From the NCBI RefSeq assembly GCF_045679555.1, contig NC_092100.1, positions 29,823,106-29,887,105 of the forward strand: a DNA stretch of 64,000 bases, written 5' to 3'. Every line of letters begins with the position of its first letter. The stretch's first letter is position 1. Source of the stretch: Salvelinus alpinus (taxonomy: Eukaryota; Chordata; Actinopteri; Salmoniformes; Salmonidae). The notes beneath the pieces were generated by a model. The model saw nothing but the letters and a program-made list of their open reading frames with translations. It ran no database searches and was not told the DNA's origin. Shown here in pieces: positions 41,601 to 53,510 of this stretch. The translations under genes and the position numbers were made by a program.

Positions 41601-42248
41601 TGACGGTTCCACGTTGAAAGTCACTGAGCTCTTCAGTACGAGCCATTCTACTGCCAATGTTTGTCAATGGAGGTCGCATGGCTGTGGGCTTATTTTATAC
41701 ACCTGTCAGCAACGGGTGTGGCTGAAATAGGCGAATCCACTAATTTGAATGGGTGTCCACATACCTTTGGCTTAGTGTACTTAATTGTTAGAGAAATTAT
41801 TTCTTATTGAGAACTACTGCACTGGGCATTTAAACATTTTGTGTTCCCCGTTCTGTCCTTGAGAACATAGAAATACATCGGGCAGAAACACCAGGGTCAC
41901 TACACATATTGACAGATGAAAACAATGGAAAGCTAGTTTTTTTTAGGCAACGGGTGGCTGTATCTCAAGTCCAGATATCGCTAGGTAGCTAAGCAATTCA
42001 TTACAGAGCAGTCTACTGTGTAGAACTTACTATCATTGGTTGGATATCTGTAATGTTAACCTTATACACATTTTTTTTCTTGGCTAGTCGATGTTGCTCT
42101 CTGTAAATATGGGTCCCTAATTTTAACTCTTTCTCCTGTTCCATGCAGGTAAAAATCCAGCCTGTCGCCAAATACGACTGGGAGCACAAGCATTACTACG
42201 GCAACCTGATTGCAGTTTCTAACTCATACCTGGCGTATGCAATCCGAG
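38625..42248 (+). CDS. edc4: EDC4, enhancer of mRNA decapping 4, first four coding exons (partial)
   Basis: EDC4 (Ge-1/Hedls) is the P-body scaffold that couples DCP1 and DCP2 for mRNA decapping (family knowledge). Exons are 38625-38712 (ATG, 29 codons plus 1 nt), 39581-39725, 40140-40251 and 42149-42248. All are GT-AG and the phases are continuous over 148 codons. Diagnostic segments are [21 protein letters not shown] in exon 1 ([17 protein letters not shown]), [11 protein letters not shown] in exon 2, [10 protein letters not shown] and [12 protein letters not shown] in exon 3, and [20 protein letters not shown] followed by [13 protein letters not shown] in exon 4, which opens the WD40 propeller. 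The next family exon is not seen anywhere to base 64000, so intron 4 is at least 21.7 kb. Introns 1 to 3 are 868, 414 and 1,897 bp; the third contains a Tc1 copy. Confidence 0.95.
38713..39580. other. EDC4 intron 1 with dense GCTAGC/AACGTTA tract
   Basis: 38760-39360 is saturated with AACGTTAG, GCTAGC and TAGTTAGC words in both orientations. No coding signal. Confidence 0.7.
40560..41782 (-). mobile_element. Tc1-like transposon, copy B, in EDC4 intron 3
   Basis: Same family as 2752-3876. Ends AAGTATGTGGACACCACCTC and GGGTGTCCACATACCTTTGG. The C-terminal frame 40679-40912 reads [20 protein letters not shown], with the expected Asp of SPDLNP as Asn and the catalytic Glu replaced by Lys. The N-terminal region is at 41251-41596. 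Multiple frameshifts. Confidence 0.9.
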
Positions 42249-42839
42249 GTGAGTGTGGAAACATATTACCATTTTATTTTGACAAATTTATGAGTCCTTT
42301 CCAGGCCAATGTCTGACATTCTGGAAGTCTAGTTGACTATTTATTTGGCTTAACCAGGCAGTGCAGCGATGGATTGCTGCGGTGTCAGCAGCAAACTTTA
42401 TTAGCAGGAAATACACCCAAAATCAGTTTTGCCTCATTTAAGCACTTGTTCTGGTGAAACAGTAACAAGATTGATTACACAAAGGCTTACTTTGACCGTA
42501 TGTTCCATGCCTTGGAAACCGCAAACGTGTCCTTTTGATTGGAAAAAATATACACTTTGATATATAAAAGTATGTGTACGCCCCTTCAAATGAGTGGATT
42601 CGGCTATTTCAGCCACACCCATTGCTGGCAGGTATATATAATCAAGCACACAGCCATGCAAACTCCATAGACAAACTGAAGAGCTCAGTGACTTTCAACG
42701 TGGCACTGTCATGGAATGCCACCTTTCCAACAAGTTAGTATGTCAAATTTCTGCCCTGCTAGAGCTGCGCCGGTCAACTGCAAGTGCTTTTATTGTGAAG
42801 TGGAAACGTCTAGGAGCAGCAACGGCTCAGCCGCAAAGT

Positions 42840-43105
42840 TAAATCAAATGGTATTTGTACATGCGCCGAATACAACATGTGTAGACCTTACAGTGAAATG
42901 CTTACTTAAAAGCCCTTAACTAACTATGCAGTTTGAAGAAAAATGTGTTTAAGTATTTACTCAAATAAACTGAGTTTAAAAAATCAAGAAAATAAAAAAA
43001 TAACAAATGATTAGAGCAACAATTAAATTACAGTAACAAGGCTATATACAGGTGGTACCGGTACAGAGTCAATGTGTGGGGGCACAGGTTAGTCGAGATA
43101 ATTGA
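42840..43105 (-). mobile_element. 3' end of second LINE family inside Tc1 copy C
   Basis: Reverse of the 30020-30346 segment: ATCAAATGGTATTTGTACAT, AGTGAAATGCTTACTTAAAA, AGAGTCAATGTGTGGGGGCA. Tc1 sequence resumes at GTGGTAGGCCGCACAAGCTC. Confidence 0.75.
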
Positions 43106-43956
43106 GGTGGTAGGCCGCACAAGCTCACAGAAGGGGACTGCCGAGTGCTGTAGCACGTAAAGTTGTCTGTCCTCGGTTGCAGCACTCACGGAGTTCCAAA
43201 CTGCCTCTGGAAGCAACATCAGCACAAGAACTGTTCGTCGGGAGCTTCATGAAATGGGTTTCCATGGCCGAGCAGCAGCTCACAAGCCTAAGATCACCAC
43301 GCGCAATGTAAAGCGATGGGTGTAATAATGGTCTGGAGCTGTTTGTCGTCTAGGACCCGTAGTTCCAGTGAAGGGAAATCTTAACACTACAGCATACAAT
43401 GACATTCTAGACGATTCTGTGCTTCCAGCTTTGGCAACAGTTTGGGGAAGGCCCTTTCCTGTTTCAGCATGACAATGCCCTCGTGCATAAAGCGAAGTCT
43501 GTACAAAAATGGTTTGTTGACTTTTTAGCCTACACAGAGTCCTGACCTTAACCCCATCAAATCAAATTTTATTGGTCACATACACATGGTTAGCAGATGT
43601 TAATCCGATTGTAGCGAAATGCTTGTGCTTCTAGTTCTGACCATGCAGTAATATCTAAAAAGTAATCTAACAATTTCACAGCAACTACCACTACCTTATA
43701 CACACAAGTGTAAAGGGATGAATAAGAATATGTACATATAAATATATTGATGAGCGATGGCCGAACGGCATAGGCTAGATGGTATAGAGTACAGTATTTA
43801 CATATGAGATGAGTAATGTAGGGTATGTAAACATTATATAAAGTGGCATTGTTTAAAGTGACTAGTGATACATTTATTACATCCCATTTTTAATTATTAA
43901 AGTGGCTAGATATTTGAGTCAGTATTTTGGCAGCAGACACTCAATGTTAGTGATGG

Positions 43957-44450
43957 CTGTACCTACTTACTAATCATCAAACATTTCGTAAAAATACACA
44001 GCATACACGAATCGAAAGACACAGATCCTGTGAATACAGACAATATTTCAGATTTTCTAAGTGTCTTACAGCGAAAACACAATAAATCGTTATATTAGCA
44101 TAGCACATAGCACATAGCAGCCCAGCATTGATTCTAGCCAAAGTGAGCGATAAAAGTAAACATCGCCAAAATATATTAATTTTTTCACTAACCTTCTCAG
44201 AATTCTTCAGATGACACTCCTGTAACATCATATTACACAATCCATATAGAGTTTGATCGAAAATGTTTATATTTAGCCACCAAAATCATGGTTAGACAAT
44301 GTGGAATGTAGCTCAGCTGGTCAGAAAAAGTCTGTGCGCCACTTAGACAGTGATCTACTCTTATACATAAATACTCATAAACGTGACTAAAAAATATAGG
44401 GTGGACAGGGATTGATAGACAATTTAATTCTTAATACAATCGCGGAATTA
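43957..44450 (+). repeat. Fragment of the 'GACAGTCCTGTAACATC' repeat family inside LINE copy 3
   Basis: Matches 62220-62720 (ACACAGCATACACGAATCGA region, ATTTCAGATTTTCTAAGTGT, CACTAACCTTCTCAGAATTC, ATATAGAGTTTGATCGAAAA). No coding. Confidence 0.8.
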
Positions 44451-47283
44451 CATTTTTTAAATTTTAACAGTCTGATGGCCTTGAGATAGGTGTTTTTCAG
44501 TCTCTCGGTCCCAGCGTTGATGCACCTGTACTGACCTCGCCTTCTGGATGATAGCGGGGGAACAGGCAGTGGCTCGGGTGGTTGTTGTCCTTGATGATCT
44601 TTTTGGCCTTCCTGTGACATCGGGTGCAGTAGGTGTCCTGGAGGGCCGGTAGTTTGCCATTGGTGATGCGTTGTGCAGACCTCACTACCCTCTGGAGAGC
44701 CTTGCGGTTGTGGGCGGAGCAGTTGCCGTACCAGGCGGTGATACAGCCCAACCGGATCATCTCGATTGTGCATCTGTAGAAGTTTGTGAGTGTTTTTGGT
44801 GACAAGCCAAATTTCTTCAGGCTCCTGAGGTTGAAGAGGTGCTGTTGCGCCTTCTTCACCACATTGTCTGTGTGGGTGGACCATTTCAGTTTGTCCGTGA
44901 TGTGTACGCAGAGGAACTTAAAACTTTCCACTTTCCCCACTACTGTCCCGTCGATGTGGATAGGGGGGTGCTCCCTCTGCTGTTTCCTGAAGTCCACGAT
45001 CATCTCCTTTGTTTTGTTGAAGTTGCGTGTGAGGTTATTTTCCTGACACCACACTCCGAGGGCCCTCACCCTCTCCCTGTAGGCCATCTCGTTGTTGTTG
45101 GTAATCAAGCCTACCACTGTAGTGTCGTCTGCAAACTTGATGATTGAGTTGGAGACGTGCATGGCCACACAGTCATGGTTGTACAGGGACTACAGGAGAG
45201 GGCTGAGAACGCACCCTTGTTGGGCTCCGGTGTTGAGGATCAGCGGGGTAGAGATGTTGTTTCCTACCCTCCCTACCTGGGGGCGGCCCGTCAAAGTCCA
45301 GGACCGAGTTGCACAGGGCCGGGTCGAGCCCCAGGGTCTCGAGCTTAATGACGAGTTTGGAGGGTACTATGGTGTTAAATGCAGAGCTGTAGTCGATGAA
45401 CAGCATTCTTACATAGATATTCCTCTTGTCCAGACGGGTTAGGGCAGTGTGATTGTGTCGTCTGTGGACCTATTGGGGTGTTAATCAAATTGGAGTGGCT
45501 CTAGGTTGTCAGGTAGGGTGGAGGTGATATGATCCTTGACTAGTCTCTCAAAGCACTTCATGATGACGGAGGTGAGTGTTACGTGGCGATAGTCGTTTAG
45601 CTCAGTTACCTTAGCTTTCTTGGGAACAGGAACAATGGTGGCCCTCTTGAAGCATGTGGGAACAGCAGACTATGATAGGGATTGATTGAATATGTCTGTA
45701 AACGCAGCCAGCTGGTCTGCGCAAGCTCGAGGACGCGGCTAGGGATGCCGTCTGGGCTGGCAGCCTTGCGAGGGTTAACGCTTAAATGTTTCACTCTCGT
45801 TGGCTGCGGAGAAGGAGGGTCTGCAGGCTTTGGTAGCGGACCTTGTCGGTGGCACTGTTTTGTCCTCAAAGCGAGCAAATAAGTTGTTAGGTTGTCTGGG
45901 AGCAAGACATCGTGCTCCGTGATGGGGCTGGTTTTGTTTTTGTAGTCCGTGATTGACTGTAGACCCTGCCACATACCTCTCGTGTCTGAGCCGTTGAATT
46001 GCGACTCTACTTTGTGTCTATACTGACGCTTAGCTTGTTTGATTTCCTTGCGGAGGGAATAGCTACACTGTTTGTATTCGGTCATGTTTCCGGTCGCCTT
46101 GCCCTGATTTAAAAGCAGTGGTTCACGCTTTCAGTTTTGTGTGAAATGCTGTCATCAATCCACGGTGTCTGGTTGGGGAAGGTTTTAATTGTCACCGTGG
46201 GTACAACATCACCGATGCACTTGTTAATTAACTCGCTCACCGAATCAGCGTATACATCAATGTTGTTCGATGCTATCCGGAACATATCCCAGTCCACGTG
46301 ATCGAAGCAATCTTGAAGCGTGGAATCCGATTGGTCGGACCAGCGTTGAACAGACCTGAGCACAGGCGTTTCCTGTTTTAGTTTCTGTCTATAGGCTGGG
46401 AGCAACAAAATGGAGTCGTGGTCAGATTTGCCGAAAGGAGGGCGAGGGAGGGCTTTGTATGCATCGCGGAAGTTAGAATAACAATGATCCAGGGTTTTGC
46501 CAGCCCAGGTCGCGCATTAGATATGCTGATACAATTTGGGGAGCCTTGTTTTCAGATTAGCCTTGTTAAAATCCCCAGCTACAATAAATGCACCCTCAGG
46601 ATATGTGGTTTCCAGTTTGCATGGAGTCCAATGAAGTTCTTTCAGGGCCGTCAAGGTGTCTGCTTGGGTGGGATGTACACCACTGTAATTATAATCGAAG
46701 AGAATTCTCTTGGTAGATAATGCGGTCGGCATTTGATTGTAAGGAATTTTAGGTTAGGTGAACAAAAGGACTTGAGTTCCTGTATGTTATGATCACACCA
46801 CGACTCGTTAATCATAAGGCATACACACCCTTCTTACCAGAGAGATGTTTGTTTCTGTCAGCGTGATGCTTGAAGAAACCAGGTGGCTACCGACTCTGAT
46901 AACGTATCCTGAGTGAGCCATGTTTCCGTGAAACAAAGAAAGTTACAATCTCTGTCTCTCTGGAAGGCAACCCTTGCTCGGATTTCTTCTACCTTGTTGT
47001 CAAGAGACTGGACATTGGCTAGTAGTATACTCGGGCACGTTGCCCAACACTCCCGTCAATGGAGCCTGACCAGAAGACCGTTCCTTCTGCGGCACCGTTG
47101 TTTTGGGTTGCCTGCTGGGATCTGATCCATTGGCCTGGGTGGTGGACCAATCAGAGGATCCGCTTCGGGAAAGTCGTATTCCTGGTCGTAATGTTGGTCG
47201 TAAAGTTGACGTTGCTCTTATATCCAATAGTTCCTCCCGGCTGTATGTAATAAGACATAAGGTTTCCTGGGGAAACAGTGTAA

Positions 47284-47942
47284 CATGCTGACCAGACCGG
47301 ACACGTCGCCTGCGCGAGCGTCGCAAAAGAAATGTCGAAATCCATGTTATTAAATTATTGCACCCACACTGCTCGCGCGCGCCACCGAGCGTCTGCGTTG
47401 CCAAGGGCTAAAATAGAAGTCATTCCTATTTCTGACGCAGATCGCGCTGAAAGTCCTGCCTCTCCCATCTCCTCATTGGTTTATAGAAGCAGGTACCCAC
47501 GTGCCATCTCCTCATTGGTTATACCCACGTGGGTGATTGAAAGACGAAATGTTTTGCCGGTTGTCGTGGTAAAAGTGTAGATGCCGATCACCATATAATT
47601 TCAAAGATGAAAAAGCCTGGAAGGAGGAGAGATAACTAGAAATGATTCGGTTGGCCGTTTTATGTGTGGATTAATTGTCGGAGTAGAAGACCATGTGCAT
47701 TTCAGGTAAAATAGCTCAATGTTAATATCCCAGGACAAATTAGCTAGCAACAGCAAGCTAGCTAAATAGGACACATTAGCTTTATGTTTGATGCTTTTCG
47801 ACCTGTCCCCAAATTAATTTAATTGGTTCAGAGTTTGTTGTGATATTTTAACCTGCGTGTCGTGATCGCGTTTGCTGTAGGGGAACAAAAGAAATGTATG
47901 CACAATGGCGCATGCGCGTAGCCGGTTTGGGTTCCGTGTAAG
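47284..47942 (+). repeat. Promoter-like cassette inserted in LINE copy 3
   Basis: Absent from LINE copy 1 at the matching point (near 9117-9125). Bounded by GTGTAA on both sides. Contains two CACGTG E-boxes (CCCACGTGCC and CCCACGTGGG, about 47495-47535), two CTCATTGGTT inverted CCAAT boxes, several CpG-rich words (GCTCGCGCGCGCC), a GCTAGC tract and a perfect NRF1 palindrome GCGCATGCGC at 47908-47917. Confidence 0.6.
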
Positions 47943-48338
47943 AAATAATACATAAAAAAACAAAATACTGCATAGTTTCCTAAGAACGCGATGCGAGGCG
48001 GCCATCTCTGTCTGCGCCGAAGCCTTTGTAGTATCTATCTGGGGTGTACTTTTGAGATGAATTGGAACGCCAGGCCTAATTGCCCGACGTCAGTAACCGA
48101 CGTCACGAATGCTCAATTTTGTAATATCTAGTGGAAAGCCTTCCCAGAAGAGTGGAGGCTGTTAAAGCAGCAAAGGGGGACCAACTACGTATTAATGCCC
48201 ATGATTTTGGGAATGAGATGTTCGCCAAGCAGGTGTCCACATACTTTTGGTAATGTAGTGTAGCTTTCTGCTAGCCAAAAAAGCTGCAAAAAAATAGCAT
48301 GGTGTTGCCAAGGTTACAGGAACATGCATTTCTCAAAT

Positions 48339-50397
48339 CAAATCAAATCAAAATTTATTAGTCACATACACATGGTTAGCAGATGTTAATGCGAGTGTAG
48401 CGAAATGCTTGTGCTTCTAGTTCCGACAATGCAGTAATAACCAACAGTAATCTAACCTAACAATTCCACACTACTACCTTACACACACACACAAGTGTAA
48501 GGGATAAAGAATATGTACATAAAGATATATGGATGAGTGGTGGTACAGAACGGCATGGCAGATGCAGTAGATGGTATAGAGTACGGTATATACATATGAG
48601 ATGAGTACTGTAGGGTATGTAAACATAAAGTGGCATAGTTTAAAGTGGCTAGTGGTACATGTATTGCATAAAGATGGCAAGATGCAGTAGATGATATAGA
48701 GTACAGTATATATACATATGAGATGGGTAATGTAGGGTATGTAAACATTGTATTAAGTGGCATTGCTTAAAGTGGCTAGTGGTACATTTTTACATAATTT
48801 CCATCAATTCCCATTTTTAAAGTGGCTGGAGTTGAGTCAGTATGTTGGCAGCGGCCGCTAAATGTTAGTGGTGGCTGTTTAACAGTCTGATGGCCTTGAG
48901 ATAGAAGCTGTTTTTCAGTCTCTCGGTCCCTGCTTTGATGCACCTGTACTGACCTCGCCTTCTGGATGATAGCGGGGTGAACAGGCAGTGGCTTGGGTGG
49001 TTGTTGTCCTTGATGATCTTTATGGCCTTCCTGTGACATCGGGTGGTGTAGGTGTCCTGGAGGGCAGGTAGTTTGCCCCTGGTGATGCGTTCTGCAGACC
49101 TCACTACCCTCTGGAGAGCCTTACGGTTGTGGGCGGAGCAGTTGCCGTACCAGGCGGTGATACAGCCCGACAGGATGCTCTCGATTGTGCATCTGTAGAA
49201 GTTTGTGAGTGCTTTTGGTGACAAGCCGAATTTCTTCAGCCTCCTGAGGTTGAAGAGGCGCTGCTGCGCCTTCTTCACAACGCTGTCTGTGTGGGTGGAC
49301 CAGTTCAGTTTGTCCGTGATGTGTACACCGAGGAACTTAAAACTTTCCACCTTCTCCACTACTGACCCGTCGATGTGGATAGGGGGGTGCTCCCTCTGCT
49401 GTTTCCTGAAGTCCACAATCATCTCCTTTGTTTTGTTGACGTTGAGTATGAGGTTATTTTCCTGACACCACACTCCGAGGGCCCTCACCTCCTCCCTGTA
49501 GGCCGTCTCGTCGTTGTTGGTGATCAAGCCTACCACTGTAGTGTCATCCGCAAACTTGATGATTGAGTTGGAGGCGTGCATGGCCACGCAGTCGTGGGTG
49601 AACAGGGAGTACAGGAGAGGGCTCAGAACGCACCCTTGTGGGGCCCCAGTGTTGAGGATCAGCGGGGTGGAGATGTTGTTACCTACCCTCACCACCTGGG
49701 GGCGGTCCGTCAGGAAGTCCAGGACCCAGTTGCACAGGGCGGGGTCGAGACCCAGGGTCTCGAGCTTGATGACGAGTTTGGAGGGTACTATGGTGTTAAA
49801 TGCTGAGCTGTAATCGATGAACAGCATTCTCACATGGGTATTCCTCTTGTCCAGATGGGTTAGGGCAGTGTGCAGTGTGGTTGCGATTGCGTCGTCTGTG
49901 GACCTATTGGGTCGGTAAGCAAATTGGAGTGGGTCTAGGGTGTCCGGTAGGGTGGAGGTGATATGGTCCTTGACTAGTCTCTCAAAGCACTTCATGATGA
50001 CGGAAGTGAGTGCTACGGGGCGGTAGTCGTTTAGCTCAGTTACCTTAGCTTTCTTGGGAACAGGAACAATGGTGGCCCTCTTGAAGCATGTGGGAACAGC
50101 AGACTGGGATAAGGATTGATTGAATATGTCCGTAAACACACCAGCCAGCTGGTCTGCGCATGCTCTGAGGACGCGGCTGGGAATGCCGTCTGGGCCTGCA
50201 GCCTTGCGAGGGTTAACACGTTTAAATGTTTTACTCACCTCGGCTGCAGTGAAGGAGAGCCCGCAGGTTTTGGTAGGGGGCCGTGTCAGTGGCACTGTAT
50301 TGTCCTCAAAGCGGGCAAAAAAGTTGTTTAGCCTGTCTGGGAGCAAGACATCCTGGTCCTCGACGGGGCTGGTCCAGGATTCGGTGGATTCGAAATA
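48339..50397 (-). mobile_element. LINE copy 4, 5' truncated, intact RT frame
   Basis: Minus orientation. 3' tail ATCAAATCAAATCAAAATTT; truncated at about 50397 within the region before the RT. It contains an uninterrupted 493-codon frame, described separately. The 3' UTR carries a local duplication (48558-48640 resembles 48673-48745). Confidence 0.93.
48865..50346 (-). CDS. Reverse transcriptase region of LINE copy 4 (truncated ORF2)
   Basis: Open for 493 codons. Motifs from the N-terminus are [75 protein letters not shown] with the catalytic Asp pair (near residue 270), and [14 protein letters not shown]. The C-terminal part has [19 protein letters not shown] and ends RLLNSHH. It lacks the endonuclease, so it cannot move on its own. 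The open frame shows it is the youngest copy of this LINE here. Confidence 0.92.
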   Translation of the reverse strand: MLPDRLNNFFARFEDNTVPLTRPPTKTCGLSFTAAEVSKTFKRVNPRKAAGPDGIPSRVLRACADQLAGVFTDIFNQSLSQSAVPTCFKRATIVPVPKKAKVTELNDYRPVALTSVIMKCFERLVKDHITSTLPDTLDPLQFAYRPNRSTDDAIATTLHTALTHLDKRNTHVRMLFIDYSSAFNTIVPSKLVIKLETLGLDPALCNWVLDFLTDRPQVVRVGNNISTPLILNTGAPQGCVLSPLLYSLFTHDCVAMHASNSIIKFADDTTVVGLITNNDETAYREEVRALGVWCQENNLILNVNKTKEMIVDFRKQQREHPPIHIDGSVVEKVESFKFLGVHITDKLNWSTHTDSVVKKAQQRLFNLRRLKKFGLSPKALTNFYRCTIESILSGCITAWYGNCSAHNRKALQRVVRSAERITRGKLPALQDTYTTRCHRKAIKIIKDNNHPSHCLFTPLSSRRRGQYRCIKAGTERLKNSFYLKAIRLLNSHH

Positions 50398-51326
50398 ATT
50401 AGATTTAATTTATTTTTGCTTTTGTCTATGTAACTTAGGGATGGGCTATGTCCTATCGCTATCATGTCCACAAAAGATTGTGATATACGTTGCTATTGCC
50501 CCTAGTTGGCCACCCCCCCCCCAAAAAAATTGTTACAAAATTAAGACTGTCTAAAGCGTGAAATCGACTGCAACATCATGACGAAAGATAATGTTTCGGG
50601 AAAAACTGGGCAGAGGCTAAGTGCAGGCAATGGCAAATATTTTCCAGTGTTCCTTTCTGGTGGAGGAGCACAACCTGTGTGTGTCTTTGTGGCGCGCACA
50701 TGATGGCAGTTGAGTGAGCATAAATTGAAGTAATGTGCTTTATTTTACCGTCAGACTGTCCCTCACCTCTCCCCCTCCGCAAAGGCTGACCAAAAAACAA
50801 TGTTGCCAATTTAGCAACTTTGTCGCTATATTTATTGAGTTTTTCAGAACCCTCCTGCTAATTTTATTGGAAAGAGTCTAGTGACAAATTCAGCTACTTT
50901 CCAGGCTGCCTTTGAGTTTTGACACCTAGGGTTTCTTTGGTTTTTATAGCATTTAGTGACTTTTCCCACTCCGTTCTGCCGCAAACGAGTGAGAAAAGCT
51001 GTCTGGGCAACAGAAGTAACAGCAACGGCGCACACACAGGCAGAGAAGCACAAGAGGAGAGGTTGTGGGTGGCGGGAGAGGGGGCTAAAATGTGATTCTC
51101 AATGAAATATTTGGCTAAACTGAAGGATTACACATCATTTCTGACTCATATACAAACTCATGTTGCTCCTATGACCAGAGAAAGTAAATTATTCCTCAAT
51201 ATTGAAAAACACGTCCGCTAATAATAACGCAAGCCTGTCTATACACTTTGCTGCTCATACATTGAAGCTGACATTCTGGGTGCAGTGTAAGGGTAGAAGT
51301 GCGTTTCATGCCTTATAAAAGTGACA
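50398..51326. other. Intronic, nothing recognised
   Basis: Between LINE copy 4 and the hAT element. Holds a C8-10 run near 50512-50522 and no recognisable gene or repeat family. Confidence 0.4.
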
Positions 51327-51814
51327 GTAGTGAATAGGGTTGCACATTTTATTCAGAGGTGGAAACTTTCTGTGGGAATTAACAGGAATGTATGCAAATT
51401 AATACTAATACCATTTAAATGTAGATGTGTTTTGCGTTGGATATATTTATCATATGGAGACATAATTTGCAAACGATTAAATCCTTCCAATAGAAAAAAA
51501 TAAATAAATGTAGTTACGAATTTAACTTTCATTCAATGAGTTGACTTCACATGGGATCATTCCACTGAACAACAAAACAAAGGGAATATTGAATGATCCC
51601 CAATGATCCATCGCATCGCTCAAAATCTGTAAAATTATTTTGTCTAAACTAAAGCTTTGGTTGTCTTCCTCTCAGGCTTCCATGTCTTCTCCCTGGACCT
51701 CCTCAATGTCCACCTCTTGAACATCAGACTGAGGCCTCATCTTCACTGTCACTTTCCAACCTTGTTGAGGATGACTCAAAAAGCATCAAATTTCCCCGCA
51801 TGGCCACCAATTTT

Positions 51815-53340
51815 TCACTGCTTGTTGGTCAGCCTATTGCGTGCTTTGGTGTGTGTGTTCCCAATCAAGGACCAGTTGCGCTCTGAGGTGGCTGATTTTG
51901 GTCGGATTTGGAGGATGGAGGCAACAGGGGAAAGAGCCTCAGATCCACACATTGCATCTCCATCCCAAAGCCCTTGCTTGGAAATGTACTTTGCCAGACT
52001 GCCAAGAACCTTGCCCTCATCCAGGCGACGGTGGCGAGACGCGGTAGTGATGACGCCATAGGCCTTGTTGATCTCTGCACCAGACAGGATGCTCTTGCCA
52101 GAATACTTGGGGTCCAACATATACGCTGCGGCGTGTATGGGCTTCAGGCAGAATTCTTCACTCTTTTTGATGTATTTCAGAACTGCAGTTTCCTCTGCTT
52201 GCAGCAACAATGAAATGGGCAGGGCAGTACGGATTTCTTCTCTTACATTTGCAAGTGGAGTCTGAACATCAGACAGGATGGCGTTGTCTCCCTCAATCCG
52301 TGCAATGGCTATAGGTTTCCACCACTCTCTCTCAAAATACATCATCCAGGAGGATCCTCTTGATGGGGCTGTCCATATCGGCAGACTGTGATATGGCCAT
52401 TTCTTGGAGGAACTCCTTCCCCTCCAGGAGACTGTCAAACATGATAACACCACCCCAACAGGTGTTGCTGGGCAGCTTCAATGTTGTGCTCTTATTCTTC
52501 TCACTTTGCTTGGTGAGGTAGTTTCCTGCTATAACTTGATGACCCTTCACATAACTAACCATTTCCTTGGCTCTTGTAGTGTATCCATTGTTTTGAGTGA
52601 AATTATGTCCTTGAGCAGATTCAATGCATGAGCAGCACAGCCAATGAGTGTGACAAGGTGGATTCCTCCACTTTAAACCAAGCAGCCTTCATGTTCGCAG
52701 CATTGTCATTCACCAGTACAAACACCTTCTGTGGTCCAAGGTCATTGATGACTGCCTTCAGCTCATCTGGAATGGAGATGTAGTTAATTATTCCTTGCCC
52801 ACGAACATTCGACTACCCATTAGAGATGATTGCAATTCGGTCTGCTTTCTCTATGATTTGCTTAACCTTCACTTGAACTCTGCATCCAGCAAATGAGTAG
52901 ATAAAGCATTCTGGTTGGAGGGGTGTATGCTGGGCAAAGAACATTAAAAAATCTCTTCCAATACACATTGCTTGTGAGCATCAGAGGTGAACCAGTTGCA
53001 TACACAGCTCGAGCAAGACATTCATCAGCATTTCTCTGACTATGTTCCTCCATTGAGTCAAAGAAACTTCTGATTCCAGGAGGACCATGAGTTGTTGCTA
53101 TCGATAATGTGTCTGATTCATCATTTTCACCTTGAATAGAAGTAGAGGGACTTTTGTCAGAGGTTGCTTGTTGTGAGCACTGAGGGAACTTTATGCACTT
53201 GTCCAGATGATTCTGTATCTCTGTTGCATTCTTCACACATGATTTGGCACAGTATTTGCAAATGTACACAGCTCTTCCTTCTACATTAGCTGCAGTGAAA
53301 TGTCTCCCACACATCAGATAGTGCCCGTGGCATTTTCCTG
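51815..53340 (-). pseudogene. hAT transposase with BED-type zinc finger, broken
   Basis: The N-terminal part at 52862-53340 has CHGHYLMCGRHF, then ICKYCAKSC and HLDKC, the Cys/His spacing of a BED finger. A middle piece at 52332-52562 (KGHQVIAGNYLTKQ) and the C-terminal piece at 51815-52453 follow. The C-terminal piece carries the hAT dimerisation region ending SERNWSLIGNTHTKARNRL. Frames shift at about 52450 and between 52562 and 52862, so no complete transposase can be made. Part of the 51335-55207 element. Confidence 0.88.
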
Positions 53341-53510
53341 TATAGATTCGAAAAAAAAATGTAAAAACAACAAATACAATTCCATGTACAGATAAATAGT
53401 TCAGCAGTTAGATTAAACAACTCCTTTGTAAGATAAATGAAACATGTATGGAAATAGGTGAATTAACACTCCTCAGTTAGCAGGCTCAAGCAAGCAAAAA
53501 CTAACTAGCA

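Larger units (their letters stand above)
43558..48055 (-). mobile_element. LINE copy 3, near full length, inside Tc1 copy C
   Basis: Minus orientation. 3' tail at AATCAAATTTTATTGGTCAC; 5' end near 48054. Reading 5' to 3' it has the endonuclease part ([13 protein letters not shown] near 46558-46600; frames 46109-46732), the linker and RT N-terminus (45606-46085), and the RT core (45173-45406, [15 protein letters not shown]). The RT and C-terminal part follow at 44497-45168 ([11 protein letters not shown], the catalytic Asp pair). Several frameshifts. It carries two insertions: 43957-44450 and 47284-47942. Confidence 0.9.
42561..48262 (+). mobile_element. Tc1-like transposon, copy C, split by a LINE
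   Basis: The left part 42561-43557 runs from AAGTATGTGTACGCCCCTTC to TGACCTTAACCCCATCAAAT. The right part 48056-48262 resumes at GATGAATTGGAACGCCAGGC and ends GGTGTCCACATACTTTTGGT. The missing link is filled by a 4.5 kb LINE. The left part is itself interrupted at 42840-43105 by an inverted LINE 3' end. Same family as copies A and B but on the plus strand. Confidence 0.88.
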
